64,000 nucleotides of DNA from the NCBI GenBank assembly GCA_949949005.1, contig CATLHM010000004.1, positions 62,001-126,000 on the forward strand, given 5' to 3'. Positions 9,315-19,064 of the stretch are shown piece after piece. The position numbers were made by a program, and so were the translations under genes. Each line of letters starts with the position of its first letter. Position 1 is the first letter of the stretch. The notes beneath the pieces are model-generated. The model ran no database searches, had not been told where the DNA came from, and saw only the letters and a program-made list of their open reading frames with translations. The stretch is from an uncultured Lachnospiraceae bacterium. Lineage in GTDB: Bacteria > Bacillota > Clostridia > Lachnospirales > Lachnospiraceae.

Positions 9315-10682
9315 GTGTTTCTTCGTAAATGGTTTGTCGGAGGTATGAGGATGATGACCTGTCAGGAGGCGGAGGAGTATATACTTTCCATCCCCAAATT
9401 TGCGGGTAAGCATACCCTGGAAGATACCAGGAGACTGCTTGGGCGCATTGGCGGGGATGGGATCAGGGGAAAGATTATCCATATTGCAGGCACAAACGGA
9501 AAAGGCTCCGTTTGTGCTTATTTGCGTTCCATCTTGATGGAGGGCGGGTGCAGCGTGGGAATGTTTACTTCCCCCCATCTGGAAACCATGCGGGAGCGGA
9601 TTTGCCTGGGGAATGAGAAGATCTCTCAGGATGAGTTTTTAAAGGCTTTTCGGAAGGTCAGACAGGCAGTCAGGGAGGAGATGGAAGAGGGCTCTTTTTC
9701 AAAGGAAAAATCTCATCCCTCCTTTTTTGAGTTTTTATTCCTTATGGCTATGGCTTATTTCAGCGAGAAGCAGCCGGATTATCTGATTCTGGAGACAGGC
9801 TTGGGGGGAAGGCTGGATGCCACGAATTGTCTGATGCATAAGGATTTATGCGTGATCACGGAAATCGGTTATGACCATATGGAATATCTGGGAAATACCT
9901 TAGAGGAGATCGCTGCGGAAAAAGCCGGTATTATGATGCGGGAAGTGCCGGTGGTATTTGTCGATAAAAGGAGCGGGAGCACAAAGGTTTTGGCCGAATA
10001 TGCCAAAAAAGTAAAAAGCCCGGCGGTTATTATCGGAAAAAACAATATTTTCGATGTGAATATAAATCATAAAACCATTGATTTTTCGCTTTACACTGGT
10101 TATTATAAATATGTTAGCCTTTCGCTGGAGACCACTGCCCTTTATCAGCCGGAGAATGCTTCTCTGGCGGTGGCGGCTCTCGAACAGCTTAAGGATGGGA
10201 GGATTAACGAGAGCACGATAAGAAAGGGCCTGCGCTCTGCCAAATGGCCGGGCAGGATGGAGGAGATACGGCCGGGGGTGTATCTGGACGGCGCCCATAA
10301 TGAAGATGGGATTGAAATGTTGCTGGCAACAGTAAAGAGCCGCAAATGTCAGGGGAAGAGATTTCTGCTGTTTGGGGTGTTGGCGGACAAGCGTTATGAG
10401 AAAATGATAGGCCAGATCGCTGAGTCGGCGCTTTTTCAGAAGGTGGCCGTGACCGCAGTTGGTGAAAAAAGGAGCCTTTCCCTTGAAAAGGAGAGGGAAG
10501 TGTGGACGAGATATGGGGAGGAATCAGGCGGCGGTATTGCCCTTAGCTTTTACGAAGATGCGGCTCTGGCGTATCGGCATATCCTTGCGGAAAAGAAAAG
10601 CGGGGACGAGGTATACATTGCGGGATCGTTATATTTGATTGGACAGATGAAGTCCTTTTTGAGGAGAATACAGGATGATTGA
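9315..10682 (+). CDS. folC: Bifunctional folylpolyglutamate synthase/dihydrofolate synthase
   Basis: IIHIAGTNGKGSVCAYL..., ETGLGGRLDATN, DGAHNEDGIEML. Confidence 0.93.
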   Translation: MFLRKWFVGGMRMMTCQEAEEYILSIPKFAGKHTLEDTRRLLGRIGGDGIRGKIIHIAGTNGKGSVCAYLRSILMEGGCSVGMFTSPHLETMRERICLGNEKISQDEFLKAFRKVRQAVREEMEEGSFSKEKSHPSFFEFLFLMAMAYFSEKQPDYLILETGLGGRLDATNCLMHKDLCVITEIGYDHMEYLGNTLEEIAAEKAGIMMREVPVVFVDKRSGSTKVLAEYAKKVKSPAVIIGKNNIFDVNINHKTIDFSLYTGYYKYVSLSLETTALYQPENASLAVAALEQLKDGRINESTIRKGLRSAKWPGRMEEIRPGVYLDGAHNEDGIEMLLATVKSRKCQGKRFLLFGVLADKRYEKMIGQIAESALFQKVAVTAVGEKRSLSLEKEREVWTRYGEESGGGIALSFYEDAALAYRHILAEKKSGDEVYIAGSLYLIGQMKSFLRRIQDD

Positions 10683-10839
10683 TTTTGAAGAGGAGTTAAA
10701 GAAATTTCAGTTCAGCCTTGAGGTTGAGGACGCGGAGGAAGCCATCAATTCCCTGAGCAGGGAAGTGGACATGGCGGATCTTCTGCTTAAGATGATGGAA
10801 AAGACGGAGAAGGAAGAGAAAAAGGAAGAGGAAGAATAA
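10675..10839 (+). CDS. Small acidic protein overlapping the folC 3' end
   Basis: ATG at 10675 overlaps folC stop by 8 nt; MIDFEEELKKFQFSLEVEDAEEAINSLSREVDMADLLLKMMEKTEKEEKKEEEE; RBS-spaced next gene. Confidence 0.6.
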   Translation: MIDFEEELKKFQFSLEVEDAEEAINSLSREVDMADLLLKMMEKTEKEEKKEEEE

Positions 10840-10849
10840 GGAGGACGGC

Positions 10850-12298
10850 ATGGTTTGTTATAAGTGTGGATGCCGTTTGTCAGAGCATGATTTTTGTACG
10901 GCCTGCGGTGCGGATGTAGCCCTTTACAAAAGGATATTGTCTGCATCCAACCGTTTATATAATGACGGGCTTGAGAAGGCCTCGGTGCGGGATTTGTCCG
11001 GGGCGATCATCAGCTTGCGGCAGAGTTTAAAATACAATAAAAATAATATTGATGCCAGAAACCTTTTGGGGCTGGTTTATTTTGAGATGGGGGAGGCGGT
11101 TGCTGCCCTGAAGGAGTGGGTCATCAGCGCCAATATCCGCCCCAAGAAAAATATTGCCACGGATTATATTGAGATGATCCAGGCCAATCAGGCCAGGCTC
11201 AGCAGCATCAATGAAACCATCAAAAAATACAACCAGGCGCTGATGTACTGCCATCAGGACAGCGCAGATCTTGCGGTGATACAACTGAAAAAGGTGCTCT
11301 CCAACAGCCCTAAATATGTGCGCGCCCATCAGTTGCTTGCGCTTCTCTATATCAATTCGGAGGAGTGGGAGAAAGCCCAGAGGGAGCTGATCAAGTGTAG
11401 TCATGTAGATACGAACAACACCACCACCATGCGCTACCAGAAAGCGGTGGAGCGTATGCTGATGCCGGAGAGTACGGCAGCAGGGAACAAGAACAGTGTC
11501 AGCAAGAAAAAGGCCTCCGGCAATTCGGTGCGGTATCAGAGCGGCAATGAGATCATCATCCAGCCTGCCAATGTGAAGGAGCCGAAGGGAATCGGTTCCC
11601 TGCTGAATCTGGGAATCGGAGTGATTATCGGGGTGGCGATTGCCTGCTTTTTGATCCTTCCGGGGCAGATCCAAAGCGCAAGGGCTGATATAGACGAGCA
11701 GCTTCGCTCCGTCAGTGAAAAGTCGGATGCCAAGACGGCCACCATTGACGAGCTGGAGCAGAAAGTACAAAAGCTGCAGGACGAAAATATACAGCTTTCA
11801 GAAGAGATTTCCTCCTACCAGGTAAATGACGATACCCTGAGGGCGACGGACAACCTTATGATGGCAGTCAGCGCATATTTGGCTGATCCCGATGACCTGG
11901 ACGGGGTGGCCGCCCACTTAGAAGCTCTGGATGGGGAAAACCAGATGGAGGGGCAGGAGGATGATGACAGCCAGTACAAAACGGAATCCTATATGGCATT
12001 GTACAACGGCTTTGTGGAGACGGTAAGGCCCCGGCTGGTGGAGTACTATTACAATACCGGCTACGAAAATTACCGCGCCCGCAATTTTGAGGATGCCATT
12101 CCGGATCTTTCCAGAGTATGCCAGTATGATGAGACCCACGTGAACGCTCTGTTCTTTTTGGGGATCTGCTACTACAGAACCGAGGATTATGATAATGCAA
12201 AAGAAACCTTTGCAAAGGTGATCGACGACTTCCCGGGCACCAACAGTGCCAGCCAGTCGGCGACCTATCTGGCAGAGATCAACAATATGGAGCAGTAG
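10850..12298 (+). CDS. Zinc-ribbon, TPR-repeat membrane protein
   Basis: N-terminal CYKCGCRLSEHDFCTACGAD, TPR-like repeats, one TM segment (LGIGVIIGVAIACFLILPG), coiled coil, C-terminal TPRs. Confidence 0.8.
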   Translation: MVCYKCGCRLSEHDFCTACGADVALYKRILSASNRLYNDGLEKASVRDLSGAIISLRQSLKYNKNNIDARNLLGLVYFEMGEAVAALKEWVISANIRPKKNIATDYIEMIQANQARLSSINETIKKYNQALMYCHQDSADLAVIQLKKVLSNSPKYVRAHQLLALLYINSEEWEKAQRELIKCSHVDTNNTTTMRYQKAVERMLMPESTAAGNKNSVSKKKASGNSVRYQSGNEIIIQPANVKEPKGIGSLLNLGIGVIIGVAIACFLILPGQIQSARADIDEQLRSVSEKSDAKTATIDELEQKVQKLQDENIQLSEEISSYQVNDDTLRATDNLMMAVSAYLADPDDLDGVAAHLEALDGENQMEGQEDDDSQYKTESYMALYNGFVETVRPRLVEYYYNTGYENYRARNFEDAIPDLSRVCQYDETHVNALFFLGICYYRTEDYDNAKETFAKVIDDFPGTNSASQSATYLAEINNMEQ

Positions 12299-12471
12299 GG
12301 AGAAAATTTGTAACAGTTAAGAGAGTTTGCATTGCCGATGCAGTTATAGCTTTACGAAAGAGAACAGACGAGGAGTTTGTTCTTTTTTTCCTTGCACAAA
12401 TGTTTGCAGGAAGACGGATGTGGAATCATCAGGCATCGGAGATGCGTTTTGCGAATCATTAGGGGGATGCT

Positions 12472-12792
12472 GTGGAAAATAATTATTCGGAAAATTTTAA
12501 GGTCATTGACAATTACCTGATGGTCCGGATGCCGGAGGAGGTAGACCATCACAAATCGGGATATATCAGCAGGACGGCGGATGATTATATCATGAAGGAG
12601 GGTGTGGGAAACGTGGTTTTTGATTTTGAGGATACCCGTTTTATGGACAGCTCCGGGATCGGTATTATCATAGGGAGATATAAAAAGATATCCTATTTTG
12701 GGGGAAAGGTATTTGCTATCAATACGGATACGCGGATCAAGAGAACTCTGATGATATGTGGTCTGCATAAGGTGATCGAGATCATGGAATAA
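12472..12792 (+). CDS. spoIIAA: Anti-sigma F factor antagonist SpoIIAA
   Basis: STAS motif FMDSSGIGIIIGRYK; followed by spoIIAB and sigF; GTG start. Confidence 0.9.
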   Translation: MENNYSENFKVIDNYLMVRMPEEVDHHKSGYISRTADDYIMKEGVGNVVFDFEDTRFMDSSGIGIIIGRYKKISYFGGKVFAINTDTRIKRTLMICGLHKVIEIME

Positions 12793-12814
12793 ACGGCAAA
12801 AATACCAAAGGCGC

Positions 12815-12895
12815 GCAGGAAAGATAAGCTTGGAAGTAAGCTTCTAAGCCTTTATGGGAGCAGTATCGCGGGCGCAGCCTGCGGTATGTGGAGGT
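12815..12895 (+). repeat. Extragenic hairpin-repeat element between spoIIAA and spoIIAB
   Basis: gataagcttggaagtaagcttctaagcctttatgggagcagtatcgcgggcgcagcctgcggtatgtgg aligns by eye with the reverse complement of 43075-43150. Confidence 0.5.
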
Positions 12896-12902
12896 AAAAA
12901 GA

Positions 12903-13415
12903 ATGGAGTTAGGACAGAAAATCGAAAACGGGATGGAAGGTAGAACGGGCATAAGGAATGAGATGCAGATGAGCTTTGACGCCATATCGGAAAACGAGGC
13001 CTTTGCCAGGCTGGCGGTTTCAGCTTTTGTGATGCCTCTGAATCCTACCGTGGAGGAAATTTCGGATATTAAAACAGCGGTTTCGGAGGCAGTCACCAAC
13101 GCAATCATTCACGGGTATGATGAGGAATACCGGCAGGAAAATGACAGGGAAACCAAAAAGGTGCAACTACACTGCCGGATAGAGAAGGATATGCTTTACA
13201 TACAGGTAAAAGATACGGGAAAAGGGATTGAGGATATTGCAAAGGCTATGGAGCCTCTTTTTACCACAAGACCTGAGCTGGAAAGATCCGGGATGGGTTT
13301 TGCGTTTATGGAGGCATTTATGGATCGCCTGGAGGTGGTTTCCGAGCCGGGATGCGGTACGGTAGTCCTGATGGAGAAGAGACTGCGGATGGCGGAGGAA
13401 GCGGATGAGCTATGA
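12903..13415 (+). CDS. spoIIAB: Anti-sigma F factor SpoIIAB
   Basis: GHKL kinase motifs: KTAVSEAVTNAIIHGY, VKDTGKGIED, RSGMGFAFMEAFMD. Confidence 0.93.
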   Translation: MELGQKIENGMEGRTGIRNEMQMSFDAISENEAFARLAVSAFVMPLNPTVEEISDIKTAVSEAVTNAIIHGYDEEYRQENDRETKKVQLHCRIEKDMLYIQVKDTGKGIEDIAKAMEPLFTTRPELERSGMGFAFMEAFMDRLEVVSEPGCGTVVLMEKRLRMAEEADEL

Positions 13416-14137
13416 CGGAAAATACAGTACTGATCAAACGGGCACAGGAGGGAGAAAAGCAGGCGCGTGAAGTACTGATAGAACAGAATCTGGGGTTGGT
13501 ACACCATATTGTAAAGCGATTTCTGGGGCGGGGCTATGAGGCTGAGGATCTGTTCCAGATCGGCGTGATCGGACTAATCAAATCCATAGATAAATTTGAT
13601 ACCGGATATGATGTGAAATTTTCTACCTATGCAGTGCCTCTGATTACGGGAGAGATTAAGCGATTCATCCGGGACGACGGGATGGTGAAAGTATCAAGAA
13701 CCCTGAAGGAAAACAATGTTAAAGTGAAGTATGCAAGAGAAAGGCTGGAGGGCAGGCAAAATCATGAGCCGACCCTGGAAGAGGTGGCAAGGGAGGCAGC
13801 TTTGAGCGTCGAAGAAGTTGTGCTTGCCATGGAGGCCAATGTTCAGGTAGAATCAATCTATAAATCGGTCTACCAAAACGACGGAAATGAAATCTATATG
13901 GTGGATCAACTGGCGGATGAAAAGCAAAACGGCCAGGAGGCAGTCTTAAACCACATGGTTTTGAACCAGTTACTGGACGGCCTTCCGCAAAAAGAGCAGA
14001 AACTGATATGGCTTCGCTACTATCAGGACAAGACGCAGACAGAAGTGGCCAGGGTTTTGGGAATCAGCCAGGTTCAGGTCAGCAGGTTAGAGAAGAAGAT
14101 CCTGATGAATATGCGGCAAAAAATGATGGAAGTATGA
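13412..14137 (+). CDS. sigF: RNA polymerase sporulation sigma factor SigF
   Basis: QNLGLVHHIVKRFLGRGYEAEDLFQIGVIGLIKSIDKFD, QVSRLEKKILMNMR; overlaps spoIIAB stop. Confidence 0.93.
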   Translation: MTENTVLIKRAQEGEKQAREVLIEQNLGLVHHIVKRFLGRGYEAEDLFQIGVIGLIKSIDKFDTGYDVKFSTYAVPLITGEIKRFIRDDGMVKVSRTLKENNVKVKYARERLEGRQNHEPTLEEVAREAALSVEEVVLAMEANVQVESIYKSVYQNDGNEIYMVDQLADEKQNGQEAVLNHMVLNQLLDGLPQKEQKLIWLRYYQDKTQTEVARVLGISQVQVSRLEKKILMNMRQKMMEV

Positions 14138-14203
14138 AGAACAGAAGGAAGGATGAAAGCGACAGGCAGATTGGAAATGGCTGTTGCGGAATAAGGAATA
14201 CGG

Positions 14204-17200
14204 ATGAAGAATTGGAAAAAAGTAATTGCATGTATCTTAAGTCTTGCCCTACTTGGGGGAGGCAGTATGAGTACACAGGCCTCCCAGACCGATGGGCCAG
14301 AGGATGGAAAAGAACCATCGCAGGAAGAGGGGGAGGATACCCCGGAGAACGGACAGGATGAAGATTCAAAGGACGGTTCTTCGGAGAATACATCGCAAGA
14401 GCCCACAGAGGATTCCTATGATGAGGAGCTTATGGAATACATAAAGGAGGCCCAGAACGCCCTTGCCCAGGTAACGGGGGAGGAAACGCTTATGGCGCTT
14501 GTCTATCTCTGTGAGAGCTATTCTCTGAAAAAAGCGCCGGATCCGGAGAGTGAAAGCATAGCGAAAATTCCTTCCGGTTCCACTGTTTTTATCACCGGTG
14601 TGGATGTGGATGCGGAATTAAATCTCTGGTATCAGATCACCGGGGAGCAAAGCGGCAGTACCTATACCGGCTATATCCAGCGGGAATACCTGGCCTACTC
14701 CAATGAACTGTTTCTGGAATGGGAGGATACCTACTTTCCGAAGATGGCCATGTTTGCCGCAGGAAGCGGGGTTTATCCGGATGTGGAACAATTCCCCAGG
14801 TCCTATCAGGATAAATTGATGCGGTTAAAGCAGGCCCATCCCAACTGGATTTTTGTTAAGCAGAATACCGGCCTGGAATGGCAGAAGGTAGTTAAAGAGG
14901 AAAATTATCAAGACCGGAATCTCATACATAAGTCCATGGGGGAGCCTTACCGGGGAGATTATTATGGACAGGGCTGGTATTATGCCTCGGAAGCGGCAGT
15001 GAAGTATTATCTGGATCCCAGGAACTTTCTGGATGACACCAGAATCTTCCAGTTCGAGCAGCTTACTTATAACCCCTCCTATCATTCCAAGGCGGCGGTG
15101 CAGAATATTCTGAGCAAGACTTTCATGAAGGGCCAGTTGCCGAAATCGGATATGACTTATGCGGATGCTTTTTACAAGATCGGCGTTTCCCTAAAGGTCA
15201 GTCCTTTTCATTTGGCATGCCGTGTGTATCAGGAACAGGGGGAAGGAAAGTCTCCGCTGATTTCAGGGACATATGATGCGGTGCCGGAATACAGGGGGTA
15301 TTACAATTATTTCAATATCGGCGCTTCTGGCACCACTGATAAGCAGGTAATAGAGTCAGGACTGGCAAGAGCCCGCAAGGAAGGGTGGAATACGCCTTAT
15401 GCCTCGTTAAACGGCGGTGCAGGAATTCTGTCGGTCAATTATATCCTGAGAGGGCAGGACACTTTGTATCTCCAGAAGTTTGATGTGGATGCCAGCGACG
15501 GCACCCTCTTTACCCATCAGTATATGCAGAATATAATGGCGCCTTATTCGGAATCCTCCATGGTAAAGCAGGCCTATGTAAAGACGGGGGCATTGGACAA
15601 TCCCTTTGTGTTTAAGATCCCGGTTTACAATAATATGCCCCAGGCTCCCTGCCCGGTGCCCAGCCAGGCGGCACCAACCGCCACACCAACGGCCACGCCT
15701 ACAATGAAGCCAACGGCAACGCCGACCTTGACGCCAACGGCAACCCCTATGGCAACAGCCACAGCTTCGCCGGCATCGAAACCAACCGCAACCCCTATGG
15801 AAACAGCCACAGCTTCGCCAACATTGAAGCCAACGGCGACGCCAATGGAAGCAGCCACAGCTTCGCCAACATCGAAGCCAACGGAGACGCCAATGGAAGC
15901 GGCCACAGCTTCGCCAACATCGAAGCCGACAGCGACGCCAATGGAAACAGCCACAGCTTCGCCAGTATCGAAGCCAACGGAGACGCCAACCGTAACGGCC
16001 ACAGCTTCGCCAACATCGAAGCCAACGGAGACGCCAACCGCAACGGCCACAGCTTTGCCAACATCGAAGCCGACAGCGGTGCCTACAGCAACAGCCATAG
16101 CTTCGCCTATAGCGACACCCGCGGCCACGTCTACAGCGACGGCCACGGCAACGCCCACGGCCACTCCCACAGGGGCAGCCACCACCGGGCCGGCACAGGA
16201 ACCTACGGTGAGGCCAACAGCTACAGCCGCAGCTACATCCCTGCCGACGAAGAAACCCACGCCGGTTCCCACCGACACGTTCACGCCGAAGCCAGAGGTG
16301 TCTTCCACAGCCACTGCGGAACTGACGCCGAAGCCAGAGGTCACGGCTACTGTGGAACCGACGGCTAAGCCCATAGTCACACCAGCAGAGACTTCTGCGC
16401 CAACCGTGACAACCAGGCCCACAGAAAAACCTACGGCGATTCCCACGGCCACAGTGACGCCAATAACAAAACCTGCGGTTACACCAACGGTCACACTAAC
16501 ACCCACACCAACGGCCACACTCACAGTTACAGTGACAGCCGCGCCCACAACGAACCCAACAGCAACCCCGGCCGCCACTGCTGTGGCTAAGCCAACGGCA
16601 GAACCGACAAAGGAACCCGCTGCCCCGGCTGAGTCAGCGCCGCCGGCGGATGGGAAGTCTTCGCCTGCCGCCACCCCGGGCGAAAATGTTCCCGGCGTGG
16701 GTATTTCTGAAGGAAGGGAAAATGCTGGACAAGGATCGGCTTCGAATGTGACCCAAAACACCAATTCGGCAGGTGTTACGGTGACGGCAGCCACACCGAA
16801 GTCCTATACCGAATCGTCGGAAAAGAAGGCCCTTTCCATGGATATGAGCAAGACTGGCATGATTTATGCACAGACATTGCAGCAGATCAAAGACCAGGGA
16901 ATGGAGGTTGAGCTTAAGATCAGCGACCAGGCAAGCTGGTTTATTGACGGCAGTGCCATAGAGGGGGAAAGCCTGGGTGACATTAATCTGGGCGTAACCC
17001 TTGGGGAGAGTGGAATTCCGAAAGAGAGGCTGGCTATCTTAACGGAAAATGAGAAGTATGTGGAAATGTCCCTGGCCCATGAAGGAGAATTTGGCTTTAC
17101 AATTGTTCTTTCCATAAAGCTTGAGGAGGCCCAGCCGGGGCAGTATGCCAATCTTTTCTATTATAATGAAGAGGAAGGCGAGTTTGAGTTTATGTGCGCC

Positions 17201-17479
17201 ACCGAGGTGGGAAATGCGGGCAGTGCAGACTTTACATTTAGCCATGCCTCGGATTACGTGATCATTATCAGTGATGAAACGAAAGAGAGCCTGTTGCAGG
17301 AAAAAACAGAAGCATTGCAGGAGGTAAAGGCGAAAGAGGTAGAGGCTATGGCCCAGGCCAGGGAAGAGCTTCCGGCTAAGGAGCCCGGAAAGGCCGCCGC
17401 ATTTATTGCCCTGATCCTTCTTGGCAGTGTGGCAATCGGAATTGCCGTTTATCTGGTAATGAAAAGAAAGGATGAGTGA
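14204..17479 (+). CDS. Secreted/anchored cell-wall protein: SH3-like region, glucosaminidase-like domain, Thr/Pro/Ala-rich repeat stalk, C-terminal TM
   Basis: Signal peptide-like start; KLMRLKQAHPNWIFVKQNTGLEWQKVV...CRVYQEQGEGKSP; PTATPTATP stalk; C-terminal AAFIALILLGSVAIGIAVYLVMKRKDE. Confidence 0.8.
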   Translation: MKNWKKVIACILSLALLGGGSMSTQASQTDGPEDGKEPSQEEGEDTPENGQDEDSKDGSSENTSQEPTEDSYDEELMEYIKEAQNALAQVTGEETLMALVYLCESYSLKKAPDPESESIAKIPSGSTVFITGVDVDAELNLWYQITGEQSGSTYTGYIQREYLAYSNELFLEWEDTYFPKMAMFAAGSGVYPDVEQFPRSYQDKLMRLKQAHPNWIFVKQNTGLEWQKVVKEENYQDRNLIHKSMGEPYRGDYYGQGWYYASEAAVKYYLDPRNFLDDTRIFQFEQLTYNPSYHSKAAVQNILSKTFMKGQLPKSDMTYADAFYKIGVSLKVSPFHLACRVYQEQGEGKSPLISGTYDAVPEYRGYYNYFNIGASGTTDKQVIESGLARARKEGWNTPYASLNGGAGILSVNYILRGQDTLYLQKFDVDASDGTLFTHQYMQNIMAPYSESSMVKQAYVKTGALDNPFVFKIPVYNNMPQAPCPVPSQAAPTATPTATPTMKPTATPTLTPTATPMATATASPASKPTATPMETATASPTLKPTATPMEAATASPTSKPTETPMEAATASPTSKPTATPMETATASPVSKPTETPTVTATASPTSKPTETPTATATALPTSKPTAVPTATAIASPIATPAATSTATATATPTATPTGAATTGPAQEPTVRPTATAAATSLPTKKPTPVPTDTFTPKPEVSSTATAELTPKPEVTATVEPTAKPIVTPAETSAPTVTTRPTEKPTAIPTATVTPITKPAVTPTVTLTPTPTATLTVTVTAAPTTNPTATPAATAVAKPTAEPTKEPAAPAESAPPADGKSSPAATPGENVPGVGISEGRENAGQGSASNVTQNTNSAGVTVTAATPKSYTESSEKKALSMDMSKTGMIYAQTLQQIKDQGMEVELKISDQASWFIDGSAIEGESLGDINLGVTLGESGIPKERLAILTENEKYVEMSLAHEGEFGFTIVLSIKLEEAQPGQYANLFYYNEEEGEFEFMCATEVGNAGSADFTFSHASDYVIIISDETKESLLQEKTEALQEVKAKEVEAMAQAREELPAKEPGKAAAFIALILLGSVAIGIAVYLVMKRKDE
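15743..16090 (+). repeat. 48-nt coding tandem repeat (about 7 units plus degenerate ends), encoding TPMExATASPTSKPTx
   Basis: Repeated acgccaatggaagcagccacagcttcgccaacatcgaagccaacggag. Confidence 0.9.
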
Positions 17480-17505
17480 TACCGAAAAGAGGAAGGAGGA
17501 AGAGG

Positions 17506-17898
17506 ATGTCCGGGGAAAAGGTTTTACTGTTTCACTTCACGGAAGAATCCCAGTTGAAGGCCGTGCGGACGATATTGTTTCTCATGCAGATTCCGGAAAG
17601 GATTGTGCGGAAAGAGGAATATGCCAGGCCGATCAAGGAATTGTTGGAAGAGGCGGGAGAAAATCAGACTCTCAAGGCGAATCCTATGATGCGGGAGTTA
17701 GACGGACAGATGATAGTATTTGCGGGGATTTCGGGAGATAAGTTGGATAGCCTTCTCTCCCTCCTCCGCTCCAACCCGGCCTGTGGGAGTATCCCCTATA
17801 AGGCAGTGCTTACGGAAATGAACCAGAGTTGGAGTGCCTACGCATTGTTTGAGGAACTAAAAAGAGAACATGAGGCTATGAACAAACAGAGGAAATAA
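17506..17898 (+). CDS. DUF3783-like protein
   Basis: MSGEKVLLFHFTEESQLKAVRTILFLMQIPERIVRKEEYARPI... Confidence 0.65.
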   Translation: MSGEKVLLFHFTEESQLKAVRTILFLMQIPERIVRKEEYARPIKELLEEAGENQTLKANPMMRELDGQMIVFAGISGDKLDSLLSLLRSNPACGSIPYKAVLTEMNQSWSAYALFEELKREHEAMNKQRK

Positions 17899-17912
17899 TA
17901 AGGAGAAAAAAT

Positions 17913-19040
17913 TTGGAAGCGAAGTATTGTGTATATCTGCCTGATCCGTTTATCAACAGAAGCGGAAAGAGAATAGAGAACAGGGAAGAATGGGAGGAAC
18001 AGGTTGCCCTTTTTAGGGAGCTGACACAGAAATATATGTACGGCAAATGGCCGGGGGCTGCGCAAAGCCTGAAAGCGGAAATCACTATGTCCCAGCCCGA
18101 GTATGGGGGAAGGGCACACAGGGAAAGGATAAATCTGCTGATCAATGACAGATATCCCTTGGAAATGGAATGGATCTATCCGACGGAGGCAGAAGACTTT
18201 CCGGTCATTGTGAACAATGCTTCCTGCCGGAAGGAAAGCAGATCGCCGGTGGAGGAGAAAGTAGTAGTGGAGGCAGGATACGGGATAGCCACTTTTGAGC
18301 GTAAAATGATCATGCCGGATCACGTTATAAATTGGGAGGAAAAACAAAAATATCCTGAATTAGCCTGTGGTACGATCATGGCCTGGGGATGGTGTCAGTC
18401 GATTGTTGCGGACTATTTAAAGTCCCGGAAAGAAGTGGGAGAGCTGATCGCCACAGGACATTCCAGATGTGGAAAGGCAGCGCTTTGTGCAGGTATTTTT
18501 GATGACCGTTTCGCGGTAGTGGCCCCCATGGGTTCAGGGTGCGGCGGAGCGGGAAGTGCGCGATTTTTGGGGACGGCGGACGGAAAACGTCAGGACGAAG
18601 CCCACTGTGAGACCATCGGGGCTCTTGTAAAGAATTTTCCCCATTGGTTTTCGGAGGCCTATGGGGAATTTGGAACGAAGCAGGAGCCCTACCCTTTAGG
18701 GGACGAGGTGAATTATTTTCCTCTGGATGCCCATATATTACGGGCGGCATGTGCGCCGAGAGCAGTTTTTTGCTCAGAGGGCACAGACGACTTCTGGGCC
18801 AACGGCTTTGGAACTCAGCTTGCATACGAAGCGGCCCAGAAGGTATTTGATTTTCTGGAAGTGCCCCAGAAAAACGGCTTTCATGTCCGGCCGGGGGGAC
18901 ATGCCTTCAACGAACATGATTGGCTCTCGCTCATAGATTTCTGCGATCTGGTACTGGGGCGTGAGAGAAAAATGATGCATGATGATACAGGTACTAAATT
19001 TTTCGACATTAAATTGGCCGATTATGCTCCATGGGCATAA
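17913..19040 (+). CDS. CE15-like glucuronoyl/acetyl esterase (alpha/beta hydrolase)
   Basis: TTG start with GGAG upstream; GHSRCGKAALCAGIFDDRFAVVAPMGSGCGGAG, C-terminal GGHAFNEHDW. Confidence 0.75.
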   Translation: MEAKYCVYLPDPFINRSGKRIENREEWEEQVALFRELTQKYMYGKWPGAAQSLKAEITMSQPEYGGRAHRERINLLINDRYPLEMEWIYPTEAEDFPVIVNNASCRKESRSPVEEKVVVEAGYGIATFERKMIMPDHVINWEEKQKYPELACGTIMAWGWCQSIVADYLKSRKEVGELIATGHSRCGKAALCAGIFDDRFAVVAPMGSGCGGAGSARFLGTADGKRQDEAHCETIGALVKNFPHWFSEAYGEFGTKQEPYPLGDEVNYFPLDAHILRAACAPRAVFCSEGTDDFWANGFGTQLAYEAAQKVFDFLEVPQKNGFHVRPGGHAFNEHDWLSLIDFCDLVLGRERKMMHDDTGTKFFDIKLADYAPWA

Positions 19041-19064
19041 TCGGCCGAGTTGGTCGTTTGAAAG

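Noticed and set aside
11027-11770. 247-aa minus-strand ORF antisense to the TPR gene
   Set aside because: Shadow ORF; no recognisable protein features.
15743-16090. Regular 48-nt repeats resembling a CRISPR array
   Set aside because: No unique spacers, in-frame coding repeat within a surface protein, and no cas genes in the window.
15625-16794. 389-aa minus-strand ORF rich in VAVGVAVG
   Set aside because: Shadow of the Thr/Pro/Ala-rich repeat on the + strand; composition explained by GCC/ACA/ACG codon repeats.
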